Origin: Chloroflexi bacterium AL-N1
GTDB taxonomy: Bacteria > Chloroflexota > Chloroflexia > Chloroflexales > Roseiflexaceae
DNA: 64,000 nucleotides
Direction: 5' to 3'
Assembly (NCBI GenBank): GCA_013122435.1
Contig: WYDT01000001.1
Location: 372,001-436,000 of the forward strand
This document shows positions 1 through 7,567 of this stretch, in pieces (within the stretch, counting starts at the first letter, position 1; each line of letters starts with the position of its first letter). Below the pieces are notes generated by a model. That model had not been told where the DNA came from and searched no databases. It saw only the letters and a program-made list of their open reading frames with translations. The position numbers were made by a program, and so were the translations under genes.

Positions 1-1263
1 GGCGTGTTGAACCGTCACAATGATACCCTCATCAGTCAGTAATGTGTCAAACTGTGTAATCGCTTCAGCGCACGAGAGTTGGGGGACAATGCCCTTTAGG
101 TCATCCATTAATGGCCCATAGTGAACTGCCGGGCGTACCTGATCCCGCCGCGGTTCCAGGTGCACAAAAACGATGGTATTGTCCTCCAACTCGGTTTGGA
201 TGGCTTGTTCCAAATCTTCGGACCATTTATGGGCCTCATCCAGAAGCATATGCATGGGTAATTCAAGATCGACATCGACACGCACACGCTCTGTAAGTTG
301 ATAGATATCTAAATTATGTACATTCAAGCCCAGTCTTTGAGCTGCGGCATAGACGGCTGTTGTGTACGGTTCAGTAGGGGTACGTCCTGGCTCCACGTGC
401 ACAATCACATATGCGCCATCTAACTCTGCACAAACTACTGACTCTATCGACTCTGTGAGTGCGTGGGCCTCTTCGAGTGAGCAGCCGCGTGGTGTCGCAA
501 TCGTCACCTCAACGTATGGTTGAGCACCCACAAAACGAGTCCGCATCTGCACGCTACCAGAGATGACATTGGGTACATTGCTCACCTTCTGCACGAGCTG
601 TCGATGGAGATCGGCAGGGACATCATCCATCAATGCACGAATAGCCTGGCTGCCCAGGCGCCATGCAACTGTAAGTGCAATGATAGCAACAATGGTTGCT
701 GCGAAGGCATCAAGACGTGCCAGAACCCACACAGGAACCAGCGCAAGCGGCTGGAGCATAATGAGAAGCACCAGGCTAATAAGCACAACCGTAACGCTCA
801 GCATGTCGTTTGCAAAATTCGCAGCGTCTGCCGCCAGCGCTGGGCTCTTTTCCTGCTCAGCCACACGTTTGAGGACCCGCGAACGATACCAATCGACCAC
901 AAGTGAGATGGACAGGATACTGAGAGACCAAACACCAACATCTGGTATTTCAGTTGGGCCAAAGATACGTTGATATGCTTCTGAGAGCACCCACACTGCG
1001 GTGATGATCATTAATACCATCTGCGCTAATGCACCAAGGTGCTCGGCCCGTGCATACCCATAATGATGGTTTTCGTCGGGGGGGAGATCGGCAATACGGA
1101 CGACCAGATATGTGATACCTGAAGCAGCAAGATCAAGCACAGATTGTACAGCTTCGGCCAGAATCGCTAAACTGCCTGTGATAACAGCGAAAATCAATTT
1201 TAATGTAGCAAGAACAATCGTTGAGCCAACTGAAATAAGGGCTGCTCTTTGTTTTACTGCCAT
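1..1263 (-). CDS. Cation diffusion facilitator (CDF) family metal transporter, C-terminus cut by window edge
   Basis: Translating the minus strand from the ATG at 1263 gives 421 codons running off the left edge. The N-terminal ~210 residues form the multi-helix CDF transporter core, with the family motif HHYGYARAEHLGALAQ. The two metal-site helices read AEAVQSVLDL and ADAANFANDML, so site A is QxxxD/NxxxD instead of the usual (H/D)xxxD pairs. The core is followed by two consecutive cytoplasmic dimerisation-type domains (around residues 215-295 and 305-375) and the start of a third region, making it longer than the usual ~300 residues. Family knowledge: CDFs export divalent metals in exchange for protons. 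The metal cannot be assigned because the site is atypical. It starts 2 bp after the rodA stop, so the two are probably cotranscribed and translationally coupled. Confidence 0.85.
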   Translation of the reverse strand, partial: MAVKQRAALISVGSTIVLATLKLIFAVITGSLAILAEAVQSVLDLAASGITYLVVRIADLPPDENHHYGYARAEHLGALAQMVLMIITAVWVLSEAYQRIFGPTEIPDVGVWSLSILSISLVVDWYRSRVLKRVAEQEKSPALAADAANFANDMLSVTVVLISLVLLIMLQPLALVPVWVLARLDAFAATIVAIIALTVAWRLGSQAIRALMDDVPADLHRQLVQKVSNVPNVISGSVQMRTRFVGAQPYVEVTIATPRGCSLEEAHALTESIESVVCAELDGAYVIVHVEPGRTPTEPYTTAVYAAAQRLGLNVHNLDIYQLTERVRVDVDLELPMHMLLDEAHKWSEDLEQAIQTELEDNTIVFVHLEPRRDQVRPAVHYGPLMDDLKGIVPQLSCAEAITQFDTLLTDEGIIVTVQHA

Positions 1264-1265
1264 GC

Positions 1266-2357
1266 TCATCCAAATGCAATTTTTCGTCGCCGTAGGGCCA
1301 CACTTTCTAATAAACCGATGGCCGCAAGGGTTGTCAACGTAAAGCTTCCACCATAGGATATGAAAGGCAAGGGAATACCAGTTATTGGCATAATACTCAT
1401 ATTCATGCCAATATGAACGAGGACATGACAAAAGATAAAGGCGGTGACACCAACAGCGATCATCCGTCCAAACAGGTCACGTGCTGATTGGGCAATATAA
1501 AGAGCACGCCACATCAGGATGCACTGGAAGAGGATGAGTACAGAGGCGCCAATAAAGCCAAGTTCCTCGCTTGTGGCTGCAAAAATGTAGTCGGTGTAAA
1601 TACCCTGGATGTATCTACCCTGCGAAATCTCTCCCTGATTCCATCCCAACCCCATCACTCCGCCTAACTGGACCGCTTCCAATGCTTTGGTAATATCCCA
1701 GGCTTCATTTTGCAGGGTTGGATCAATACCAATGGGATCAAGAAAGACAAGTAATCGCGATTGTTGTTCCTGATCGAGCACATTGGTCCAACCATACACC
1801 GCAACAGGTAATGCTACCGACATGAGCAGAGCAATCTGCCACCAGCGGAGTCCGGCTGTCCAGGCCATTGTCGCCCAGATCGTGACAAAGACCATTGCAG
1901 TTCCAAAATCAGGCTGGAGGAATACAAAGACAATTGGAATACCGGCGAGGATAAGCCCCCCGAGTTGTATTTTCCACGCACCGCCATTATGTTCAAAGTG
2001 TGCCCAGTATGCTGCAAGTGCGATAATGATCAGCAGTTTGGCAGGCTCTGATGGCTGAAAGGTGCGAATCCCCAGATTTAACCAACTCTGGGCACCACCG
2101 CTGACGCTCCCCAGAAGCATGACTAGCCCAAGGACGACAACACCCAGAATGTAGAGTGGTCGTGCCCATGCTTGCAACGCGTGGTAATCCAACGCAGTGA
2201 GGAGTAGCATCGCAATGGTACCAACAGAGAGGTTGATAAGATGACGCGAAAGGTACTCAGAAACAGTAATACTGGCAACCATGGTCAGACTGAAACCCGT
2301 CAGAACCATTACACAGCCAATCAGAAAAAAGTCATAATCGCGCCAAACTCGAGTCAT
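1266..2357 (-). CDS. rodA: RodA/FtsW/SpoVE (SEDS) family peptidoglycan polymerase
   Basis: This 363-residue polytopic membrane protein has about ten hydrophobic segments and the SEDS hallmark PFISYGGSFTLTTLAAIG near the C-terminus. The segment GIYTDYIFAATSEELGFIG is also typical. SEDS proteins are glycosyltransferases that polymerise lipid II, in a complex with a class B PBP. RodA serves elongation and FtsW serves division. The short length and lack of a long N-terminal tail favour RodA, but no PBP or mre gene is adjacent, so the choice is inference. A GGAGG sits 7 nt upstream of the ATG at 2357. The CDF transporter gene follows after 2 bp, an unusual operon partner. Confidence 0.88.
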   Translation of the reverse strand: MTRVWRDYDFFLIGCVMVLTGFSLTMVASITVSEYLSRHLINLSVGTIAMLLLTALDYHALQAWARPLYILGVVVLGLVMLLGSVSGGAQSWLNLGIRTFQPSEPAKLLIIIALAAYWAHFEHNGGAWKIQLGGLILAGIPIVFVFLQPDFGTAMVFVTIWATMAWTAGLRWWQIALLMSVALPVAVYGWTNVLDQEQQSRLLVFLDPIGIDPTLQNEAWDITKALEAVQLGGVMGLGWNQGEISQGRYIQGIYTDYIFAATSEELGFIGASVLILFQCILMWRALYIAQSARDLFGRMIAVGVTAFIFCHVLVHIGMNMSIMPITGIPLPFISYGGSFTLTTLAAIGLLESVALRRRKIAFG

Positions 2358-2517
2358 TGAAGAACCTCCATCGTATTGTCATAATGCGGATTATACCACG
2401 CGTTATTTTTGAGGTTGCACGCTATCTATGACAAGATTGATATGCTAGAATAAAATGACGTTACCGTTGTGTTAGCCCTTTCCTTGCTAGAGTAAATAGA
2501 AACATCGGAAAGCTAGT

Positions 2518-2971
2518 GTGACATACAAAGTACCTGTTTCAACTGGCGATAGCTGGAATTTGCAGTATCTGATAGAGCGTGAAATTGTTAGCCCTTTTGT
2601 TGCCAGTATTGGCATGCAGGCATCCATTACTCAAGTTGGTAGTGCGCGCACCTGGCTCGAAATACAGGAATTCCTCTACAAGGCTAAGGGCTTGTTCATG
2701 GGGAATCATCTACACACTAGCTGATGCTGCAGTGGCTATTGCAGTCCATAGTTGCACACGCCCAATACAAAAGATGGCTACCGTCGAAGCCAAGATAAAC
2801 TATCTTGCACCAGCTACAGTGGGAGAATTGTCTGCGCTTGCTCATGTTGAGCATCAAGGGCGAACTCTTGCTGTTGCACAATGTGAAATTATGAACCAAA
2901 CGCCTGAGCGCACCTGCCGAGTTGCTTTAATGCTATGTATCTTTGTGCTTTTGGAGGATCGGGGTACCTGA
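2518..2971 (+). pseudogene. PaaI/YdiI-type hotdog thioesterase, frameshifted
   Basis: Two overlapping frames together give one hotdog-fold thioesterase. The first (GTG at 2518, preceded by GGAAAG) encodes SPFVASIGMQASITQVGSAR and continues to KGLFMG. The second frame resumes with GIIYTLADAAVAIAVH, then INYLAPATVGELSALA and HQGRTLAVAQCEI. In intact PaaI-type proteins, a HGG-(x3)-TLAD stretch joins these parts. Here the join near 2700-2712 needs a +1 shift (one extra base, or two lost). Joined length would be about 150 residues, normal for acyl-CoA thioesterases. It lies just upstream of the nitroreductase gene in the same direction. Either this is a decayed gene or a sequencing error; the sequence alone does not decide. 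Confidence 0.7.
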
Positions 2972-2988
2972 AAGGAGCGAAATACAAT

Positions 2989-3651
2989 ATGTCGGACTTT
3001 TTACCACTGAAATATACACCTACTGATGATAAAGAAAGGCTCTCTCGTGCAGAAGCGTTTTATCAGCAGATGAACCGTCGGCGTTCGGTGCGCTTTTTTT
3101 CTGATGAGCCATTGCCAGAAGGTCTGATTGAACGGCTCATCGCAACGGCGAGTACGGCACCGAGCGGAGCGAATAAACAACCGTGGACATTTGTGGTCGT
3201 AACAGATCCCGATCTCAAACACGAGATTCGTCTGGCAGCCGAGTCAGAAGAGCGTGCATTCTATGAATCGCGGGCAACACCGGAGTGGCTGGCCGATCTG
3301 TCACCGCTTGGTACTGATTGGCACAAAGAGTTCTTGGAGATCGCGCCAGCACTTATTGTCGTGTTTCGACAACGTTATGGTAACAATCCTGATGGTTCAA
3401 CCAGTAAGTTCTATTACACAACAGAGTCTACTGGTATTGCAACAGGTATGTTGATTGCGGCAATCCATTGTGCTGGTCTCGTCACTCTAACGCATACGCC
3501 CAGCCCCATGGCGTTCTTACACACCATCTTAGACAGACCGGAGAATGAGCAAGCCTTTCTTTTATTGCCGATTGGTAAACCTGCCAAAGACGCAGTCGTG
3601 CCAAACATTACCCGGAAATCGCTTGAGGATGTACTTGTGTGGAATCGATAG
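2989..3651 (+). CDS. Nitroreductase-family flavoprotein, iodotyrosine deiodinase (IYD)-like
   Basis: This is a 220-residue FMN protein of the nitroreductase fold. I chose the ATG at 2989 because AAAGGAG lies just upstream and the 5' extension has no support. Family signatures are RRRSVRFFSDEPLP (FMN phosphate binding) near residue 30, TAPSGANKQPWTFVVV near residue 55, and ESTGIATGMLIAAIH around residue 150. The stretch ATPEWLADLSPLGTDWHKEF is a substrate-lid region that I recognise from iodotyrosine deiodinase rather than from NfsB/NfsA enzymes. IYD-type enzymes reductively dehalogenate halotyrosines, and bacterial homologues are known. The real substrate here is unknown. The frameshifted thioesterase is immediately upstream and no partner gene is recognisable. 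Confidence 0.82.
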   Translation: MSDFLPLKYTPTDDKERLSRAEAFYQQMNRRRSVRFFSDEPLPEGLIERLIATASTAPSGANKQPWTFVVVTDPDLKHEIRLAAESEERAFYESRATPEWLADLSPLGTDWHKEFLEIAPALIVVFRQRYGNNPDGSTSKFYYTTESTGIATGMLIAAIHCAGLVTLTHTPSPMAFLHTILDRPENEQAFLLLPIGKPAKDAVVPNITRKSLEDVLVWNR

Positions 3652-4188
3652 TGTATACTGATACCAGATAATCTGAGTTAGAAAGAGAACTACTCATAAG
3701 CAGCTTCATAACAACTTTGTTAAGACCACTGAAGAAACAAAGGTATGGTATTGATACAGCAATATGAGGAAGCTTATGGGATAGAGGCCGCTCTTTTTCA
3801 AAGGTTTGTTGAAGAACATAGCCTTCTCTGGGGAAAATGCCGATATATGGTATATTATCAGTAGTGTATTTTTGTTCAAACCATGCCAGTATTGGTGTGC
3901 TTTTCTGGCACAGAGATGCGATCAGGAAACGGTTGACAGCCTTTTTGTTTGATGATACGATATCGCACTGATACAAACATACGTTTTTGGGGAATTGTTG
4001 GTCGTGTGATGTAGCAAAACAATAGGAAATTTTGATAACGTAAGGATGAATTGGATATCAAAAATCTTACAGTTCTTTTCTTATTGCTTACATGTACACA
4101 ATGTTTGTGTTGGTTCCTCTGTCTCTCATAATGATCAAACTATTTTGACAATCAGTTCTATAAGATATTTTAGTGATAAGGTCAATTG
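3652..4188 (+). other. Gene-free stretch between nitroreductase and Fur-family genes
   Basis: About 540 bp without a convincing gene; the minus-strand reading frames here have no ribosome site or family resemblance. It holds a candidate promoter at 3933-3961. A second, weaker candidate has TTGACA at 4145-4150 and TATTTT at 4166-4171 with a short 15-bp spacer, about 20 bp before the fur start. No terminator hairpin is evident after the nitroreductase gene. Confidence 0.6.
3933..3961 (+). promoter_or_regulatory. Candidate sigma-70-type promoter upstream of the Fur-family gene
   Basis: A perfect -35 TTGACA (3933-3938) and a -10 TACGAT (3956-3961) are separated by 17 bp. It would leave a leader of about 220 nt before the regulator start at 4189. 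Confidence 0.45.
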
Positions 4189-4713
4189 ATGGACTCACGT
4201 ACAGAAAAGCTTTCCGATACAATGCTTCGTGTACGTCAATCTGATGTCCATCAGCATAATGCACCAACATCTGAAGAGTGGTTACATTCGGTTGAACAAG
4301 CGTTACAGACCAGTGGTGCTCGTGCAACCTTACCTCGTCACAAGGTTTTAGAATGGATTGCCCAAACCAACGCTCCTTTTACGGCTGAAACGATTGTGGA
4401 AGAGTTAGATCGACGACAGGGTAGTTGTAGTCGTCCAACAGTTTATCGTACGATGGAGTGGTTACGATCAGAGGGATGGGTGGAGCGTATCTGGAGCGAT
4501 GAAAGTGGCAATACGTACATGCGTATATTGCCAGGGCACTATCATCACCTGGTTTGTAGAGAATGTGGAGATACGTATATTATTAGTGGCTGTAATATCG
4601 AAGATCTGTTATCATCAGCATTGGCTGATATAGATTTTGAAATTCAAGGACACGTGTTAGAATTATACGGTCGATGTAGGCTATGTCGTGTGGCGGATCA
4701 GATAAACGTATAA
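4189..4713 (+). CDS. Fur-family metal-responsive transcriptional regulator (Fur/Zur/PerR type)
   Basis: This is a 174-residue protein. The N-terminal winged helix (residues ~35-105) contains RATLPRHKVLEWI and the recognition helix CSRPTVYRTMEWL. The C-terminal dimerisation half carries the conserved metal stretch GHYHHLVCRECGDTY and a second cysteine pair CRLC, which together form the structural zinc Cys4 site typical of the family. The ATG at 4189 is preferred over the TTG at 4186 because of the GATAAGG spacing. Members repress iron, zinc or peroxide genes depending on metal status. Zur is an attractive guess because a zinc-ribbon protein and bL28/bS18 genes lie downstream, but no binding site was found to prove it. 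There is a ~30-residue N-terminal extension of unknown role. Confidence 0.88.
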   Translation: MDSRTEKLSDTMLRVRQSDVHQHNAPTSEEWLHSVEQALQTSGARATLPRHKVLEWIAQTNAPFTAETIVEELDRRQGSCSRPTVYRTMEWLRSEGWVERIWSDESGNTYMRILPGHYHHLVCRECGDTYIISGCNIEDLLSSALADIDFEIQGHVLELYGRCRLCRVADQINV

Positions 4714-4791
4714 TTGCGGGATCTGTTTCTGATATAGTTTACTCTTTGCCTTTAGTGATCGGGCGATGTACCATCGATGAGGAATAACGTT

Positions 4792-5439
4792 ATGGCCGAC
4801 ACACATGATCCAGCGCGCCCAAACGAGCCGCGCTTCTATCCAAATTTGATCGCGCGTCTCTATCTACTGAGCCTGGAAGATGTGATGGGGCGCAATGGCG
4901 TGAGTGCGCTACTGAACTTAGCCGGTACGCGCCACCTCGTCAACAACTACCCATCGAGCAATCTAAAACGCGAATTTCCATTCGCGGACATGTCAGCTAT
5001 TTCCCAGGCAACAACAACGATGTATGGTCCACGCGGTGCACGTGGTATGGAACTTCGGGCTGGGCGGTATGCTTTCAATCTCGGTTTGAAAGAGTTTGGA
5101 CCGCTTCTTGGTATGGCTGACCTGGCACTCAAGTTGATGCCAATGACTATGAAAATGAAGATTGCACTCAATGCGGTAGCGCAGACGTTTGATCGATTTA
5201 GTGATCAGCCGACGCACGTTGAGGAGCGTAAGTCACAATTTATTTACATCATTCACCAGTGTCCAATTTGTTGGAGTCGCCGCACCGAGGTGACATCTGG
5301 CTATCTGGCACAAGGTATTATCGAGGAAGCGTTAACGTGGGTTACAGGAGGTCATACCTTCAACGTTCAGCAGACAGATTGTCAGGGGATGGGCTGCGAG
5401 AAGTGTATTTTTGCGGTTAATAAAGATCCTGTCGAATAA
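4792..5439 (+). CDS. V4R (4-vinyl reductase) domain protein
   Basis: This protein has 215 residues from the ATG at 4792, which follows GAGGAA by 7 nt; an in-frame ATG at 4777 has no ribosome site. The C-terminal half (residues ~110-215) is a V4R domain recognisable by its spaced cysteines: CPICWSR, then CQGMGCEKCIFAV near the end. This pattern in V4R domains is thought to bind metal and small hydrocarbon-like ligands. The N-terminal half contains MYGPRGARGMELRAGRYAF, typical of the stand-alone V4R proteins of Chloroflexota. V4R domains occur in BchJ and in regulators, and are used for ligand sensing. No bacteriochlorophyll gene is nearby, so a sensory or chaperone role is more likely than pigment synthesis. 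Confidence 0.75.
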   Translation: MADTHDPARPNEPRFYPNLIARLYLLSLEDVMGRNGVSALLNLAGTRHLVNNYPSSNLKREFPFADMSAISQATTTMYGPRGARGMELRAGRYAFNLGLKEFGPLLGMADLALKLMPMTMKMKIALNAVAQTFDRFSDQPTHVEERKSQFIYIIHQCPICWSRRTEVTSGYLAQGIIEEALTWVTGGHTFNVQQTDCQGMGCEKCIFAVNKDPVE

Positions 5440-5481
5440 CGATTGTACCCGTAATCAGCATAACTATTTCATCGTATGTCG

Positions 5482-5511
5482 TGAGTCAGTGTTGTTTTCG
5501 CTGGCTCATTT
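5482..5511 (+). terminator. Weak intrinsic terminator after V4R gene
   Basis: TGAGTCAG (5482-5489) pairs with CTGGCTCA (5501-5508) including one G-U pair, followed by a short TTT. Confidence 0.4.
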
Positions 5512-5610
5512 GGTATACAAACCATATATGTTTGTTTGATGAACAAGATGTCAAACATGAGAAAATCTACATGCAGTGCTCTTGATCTAACATCCGTAAG
5601 GATATGATAT

Positions 5611-5835
5611 ATGCCTTATGCACATATGAATCTTGTTTGTCGTCAATGTGGTGAGCATTTTGTTTTTACAGCAGGGGAACAGGAATACTACGCAGAAAAA
5701 GGCTTGCTTAATGAGCCGACGCGTTGTCCAAGATGTCGTGGACTCATTTCCGATGATACCTCCTCTTCGCCGAAAAGAGATCATCGTCCGTCTGCTCATC
5801 GTGATTCTCTCCCCAAACATACACGAATAAAATAG
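5611..5835 (+). CDS. Small zinc-ribbon protein
   Basis: This 74-residue protein starts at the ATG at 5611 with AAGGAT upstream. A single treble-clef/zinc-ribbon unit is evident: CRQCGEHF near residue 10 and CPRCRG near residue 39, with the intervening FVFTAGEQEYYAEKGL characteristic of the 'probable zinc-ribbon' family (zf-trcl type). The remaining ~30 residues are a basic, Ser/His-rich disordered tail. Function is not known for this family; zinc storage or nucleic-acid contact are possible. It stands alone between the V4R gene and the ribosomal protein pair. Confidence 0.72.
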   Translation: MPYAHMNLVCRQCGEHFVFTAGEQEYYAEKGLLNEPTRCPRCRGLISDDTSSSPKRDHRPSAHRDSLPKHTRIK

Positions 5836-5940
5836 GATATCTCTATACAAAAATCTGCTCTATAGACGTAAATAGTCGTTGATATCGTTTGAAGCTGTAA
5901 ATATTTAAATGACATGTTAATGTGAGCAACTGGTTATCGT

Positions 5941-5969
5941 TTGCGCTGAACGCGTTTCACCGATATAAT
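5941..5969 (+). promoter_or_regulatory. Promoter for the rpmB-rpsR operon
   Basis: TTGCGC (5941-5946) and a consensus TATAAT (5964-5969) are 17 bp apart. Transcription would start near 5976, giving a leader of about 125 nt before rpmB with a T-rich run around 6030-6037. Confidence 0.65.
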
Positions 5970-6099
5970 AAGGGTCTTGTGGCCCGTAGCTGGATATCGA
6001 TAGATAACTGCCTATAGCCTGGGCTTATTTTTTTGTGTAGTATTAAATATATCAAATTGTACATTGAACTGTGGTTTATATTGACACAGGGAGGATTTC

Positions 6100-6363
6100 A
6101 TGTCGCGGAAATGCGATCTAACCGGTAGAAAACCAATGTATGGCAGGAGTATCCAACACCGACATGGCGGTAACTGGGCTCGTAGAGCGCCTAAAACCAA
6201 CCGCGTCTTTCGACCGAATGTACACCGTCATCGTGTGTATATCCCAGAACTTGATCAATGGGTCACGCTCAAACTTTCAGCGAAGGCGATTCGTATTATC
6301 AGTAAAAAAGGTCTTCTGCGGGCGCTTCGTGATGAAGGTTTGTCGCTTAAGGATGTAATGTAA
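6100..6363 (+). CDS. rpmB: 50S ribosomal protein bL28
   Basis: This is an 87-residue bL28, recognised by the start MSRKCDLTGRKPMYG and by VTLKLSAKAIRIISKKGL near the end. It has a single cysteine, so it lacks the two CxxC zinc knuckles of the zinc-binding (C+) bL28 form and resembles the E. coli-type C- form. GGGAGG precedes the ATG. It is followed after 13 bp by rpsR. In several bacteria, zinc-free copies of bL28 and bS18 are clustered and repressed by Zur. Whether this is the only copy in the genome cannot be seen from here. Confidence 0.95.
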   Translation: MSRKCDLTGRKPMYGRSIQHRHGGNWARRAPKTNRVFRPNVHRHRVYIPELDQWVTLKLSAKAIRIISKKGLLRALRDEGLSLKDVM

Positions 6364-6376
6364 TAAGGAGCTATAG

Positions 6377-6658
6377 ATGTCTTACCAAAATCGATCTTCT
6401 GGACCTCGTGTACGCTATCGCCCATACCAACGGCGTAAGAAAGTCTGTGAGTTTACCCGTCTGGGGATTATTCCTGACTACAAAGATATAAAGCGGCTTG
6501 AACGATTTGTGACTGCACAAGGTAAAATTCTTCCTCGTCGTCGAACAGGGTTGACGGCCAAAATGCAACGACGTCTAACAGTTGCCATCAAACGTGCACG
6601 ACATATGTCATTGTTGCCGTTTGTTGCTGCACACTCGACTGGCCGATCTGGACGTTAA
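6377..6658 (+). CDS. rpsR: 30S ribosomal protein bS18
   Basis: This is a 93-residue bS18 with the characteristic [20 protein letters not shown] and [20 protein letters not shown], ending in a short basic tail. The position of the possible zinc knuckle reads KVCEFTRLG, with one cysteine only, so no CxxC. AAGGAG lies 6 nt before the ATG. It shares the operon with rpmB and is followed by a strong terminator. Usually rpsR sits with rpsF and ssb; that linkage is absent here, which makes a second, paralogous locus elsewhere worth checking. Confidence 0.95.
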   Translation: MSYQNRSSGPRVRYRPYQRRKKVCEFTRLGIIPDYKDIKRLERFVTAQGKILPRRRTGLTAKMQRRLTVAIKRARHMSLLPFVAAHSTGRSGR

Positions 6659-6676
6659 AATGTATCAATAGAGAGT

Positions 6677-6727
6677 ACACAGAGTTTTGCTCACCTCTAC
6701 ACAGACTCTGTGTTTTCTATTTTTTGG
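6677..6727 (+). terminator. Intrinsic terminator of rpmB-rpsR
   Basis: A 9-bp perfect stem ACACAGAGT (6677-6685) / ACTCTGTGT (6705-6713) with a 19-nt loop is followed by TTTTCTATTTTTT. Confidence 0.75.
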
Positions 6728-6776
6728 TGGGTTATAGTGTAGATAAACAATCCATCACAGTTACGAAAAAAGCAAC

Positions 6777-6805
6777 TTGACAGACATACGCTGAACAGAT
6801 AGTAT
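6777..6805 (+). promoter_or_regulatory. Promoter of the tRNA-Arg gene
   Basis: A perfect -35 TTGACA (6777-6782) and a -10 TAGTAT (6800-6805) with a 17-bp spacer lie just upstream of the tRNA. TATAAA at 6803-6808 is an alternative -10 with a longer spacer. Confidence 0.6.
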
Positions 6806-6816
6806 AAAAGATGTAG

Positions 6817-6892
6817 GGGGCTGTAGCTCAGTGGATAGAGCACCTGCCTTCTAAGCAGATGGTCGGGGGTTCGAGTCCCTCCAGCCTCGCCA
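6817..6892 (+). tRNA. tRNA-Arg (anticodon TCT), CCA encoded
   Basis: All cloverleaf elements are visible. The acceptor stem is GGGGCTG/CAGCCTC with one G-U pair, the D-arm is GCTC...GAGC, and the anticodon loop is CTTCTAA with anticodon TCT. The T-arm is GGGGGTTCGAGTCCCTC, and the 3' end is G-CCA. It reads AGA codons. The first pair of the anticodon stem is a C-A mismatch, which is tolerated. Its own promoter and a 13-bp terminator flank it, so it is a single-gene transcript. Confidence 0.96.
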
Positions 6893-6895
6893 TAG

Positions 6896-6926
6896 AAAAA
6901 GTAGGGCATGAAGTGCCCTACTTTTT
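6896..6926. terminator. Bidirectional terminator between tRNA-Arg and apt
   Basis: A perfect 13-bp stem AAAAAGTAGGGCA / TGCCCTACTTTTT with a 5-nt loop TGAAG. A/T runs on both sides let it serve the tRNA on the plus strand and apt on the minus strand. Confidence 0.85.
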
Positions 6927-6948
6927 GTGTATGGTTAACTCGTCTATG

Positions 6949-7470
6949 TCAGTACTGTATGAGTGAGAAAATTGGGTAGTTGGTTAACTTCTCACGCCCC
7001 TTGAGAAATTCAAGTTCGATCAAAAATGCCACTTCCTCAATGGTTCCACCCGCCATCTCAACTAGCTCACAGGCTGCCGAGATGGTTCCGCCAGTGGCCA
7101 GAAGGTCGTCTATAATAAGTACACGCATCCCTGATTGTAGCGCATCCTGGTGAATTTCTAACTGGTTAGAGCCGTATTCCAGGTCATATTCAATCTGATA
7201 TGTTGCAGCAGGCAGTTTTCCTGGTTTGCGTACGGGCACCAGACCAGCACCTAATATATAAGCAATTGGCGCACTGAAAATAAATCCACGTGACTCAATA
7301 CCAACGATAGCATCAATCTGACGGTCTTTGAAGCGTTCTACAAAAGCATCAATTACCTGACGGAATGCAGGCCCGTCGGATAGCAATGTTGTGATGTCTT
7401 TGAATTGGACACCAGAAATCGGGAAATCGGGAATATTACGAATCAGATCAGTTAAGTTCGTTTGCTCCAT
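6949..7470 (-). CDS. apt: Adenine phosphoribosyltransferase
   Basis: This 173-residue cytosolic salvage enzyme converts adenine and PRPP to AMP and pyrophosphate. The PRPP-binding motif VLIIDDLLATGGT lies around residues 121-133. The N-terminal IRNIPDFPISGVQFKDIT and the stretch GIESRGFIFSAPIAY are diagnostic for APT rather than HPRT or XPRT. Length is normal for the family. The start at 7470 has AAGGTGAG about 10 nt upstream. It is monocistronic, with the corA-like gene upstream in the same direction across a ~100-bp gap. Confidence 0.96.
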   Translation of the reverse strand: MEQTNLTDLIRNIPDFPISGVQFKDITTLLSDGPAFRQVIDAFVERFKDRQIDAIVGIESRGFIFSAPIAYILGAGLVPVRKPGKLPAATYQIEYDLEYGSNQLEIHQDALQSGMRVLIIDDLLATGGTISAACELVEMAGGTIEEVAFLIELEFLKGREKLTNYPIFSLIQY

Positions 7471-7500
7471 AATCTACAACTCACCTTCGATGTGGATGGC

Positions 7501-7547
7501 AAAAGGTATCAGACAAAAAGAGCAACTCCTGATCTTAGATACCTTTT
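7501..7547 (-). terminator. Hairpin after the corA-like gene
   Basis: Perfect 10-bp arms AAAAGGTATC (7501-7510) and GATACCTTTT (7538-7547) with a 27-nt loop. The T-run lies within the stem, so termination is probable but not certain. Confidence 0.5.
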
Positions 7548-7567
7548 GAATGCTAAGAAACGTGATG

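Noticed and set aside
6697..6909. Minus-strand reading frame containing GGTRTPDHLLRR
   Set aside because: This is the well-known false frame antisense to a tRNA gene; it covers tRNA-Arg and its terminator and has no ribosome site.
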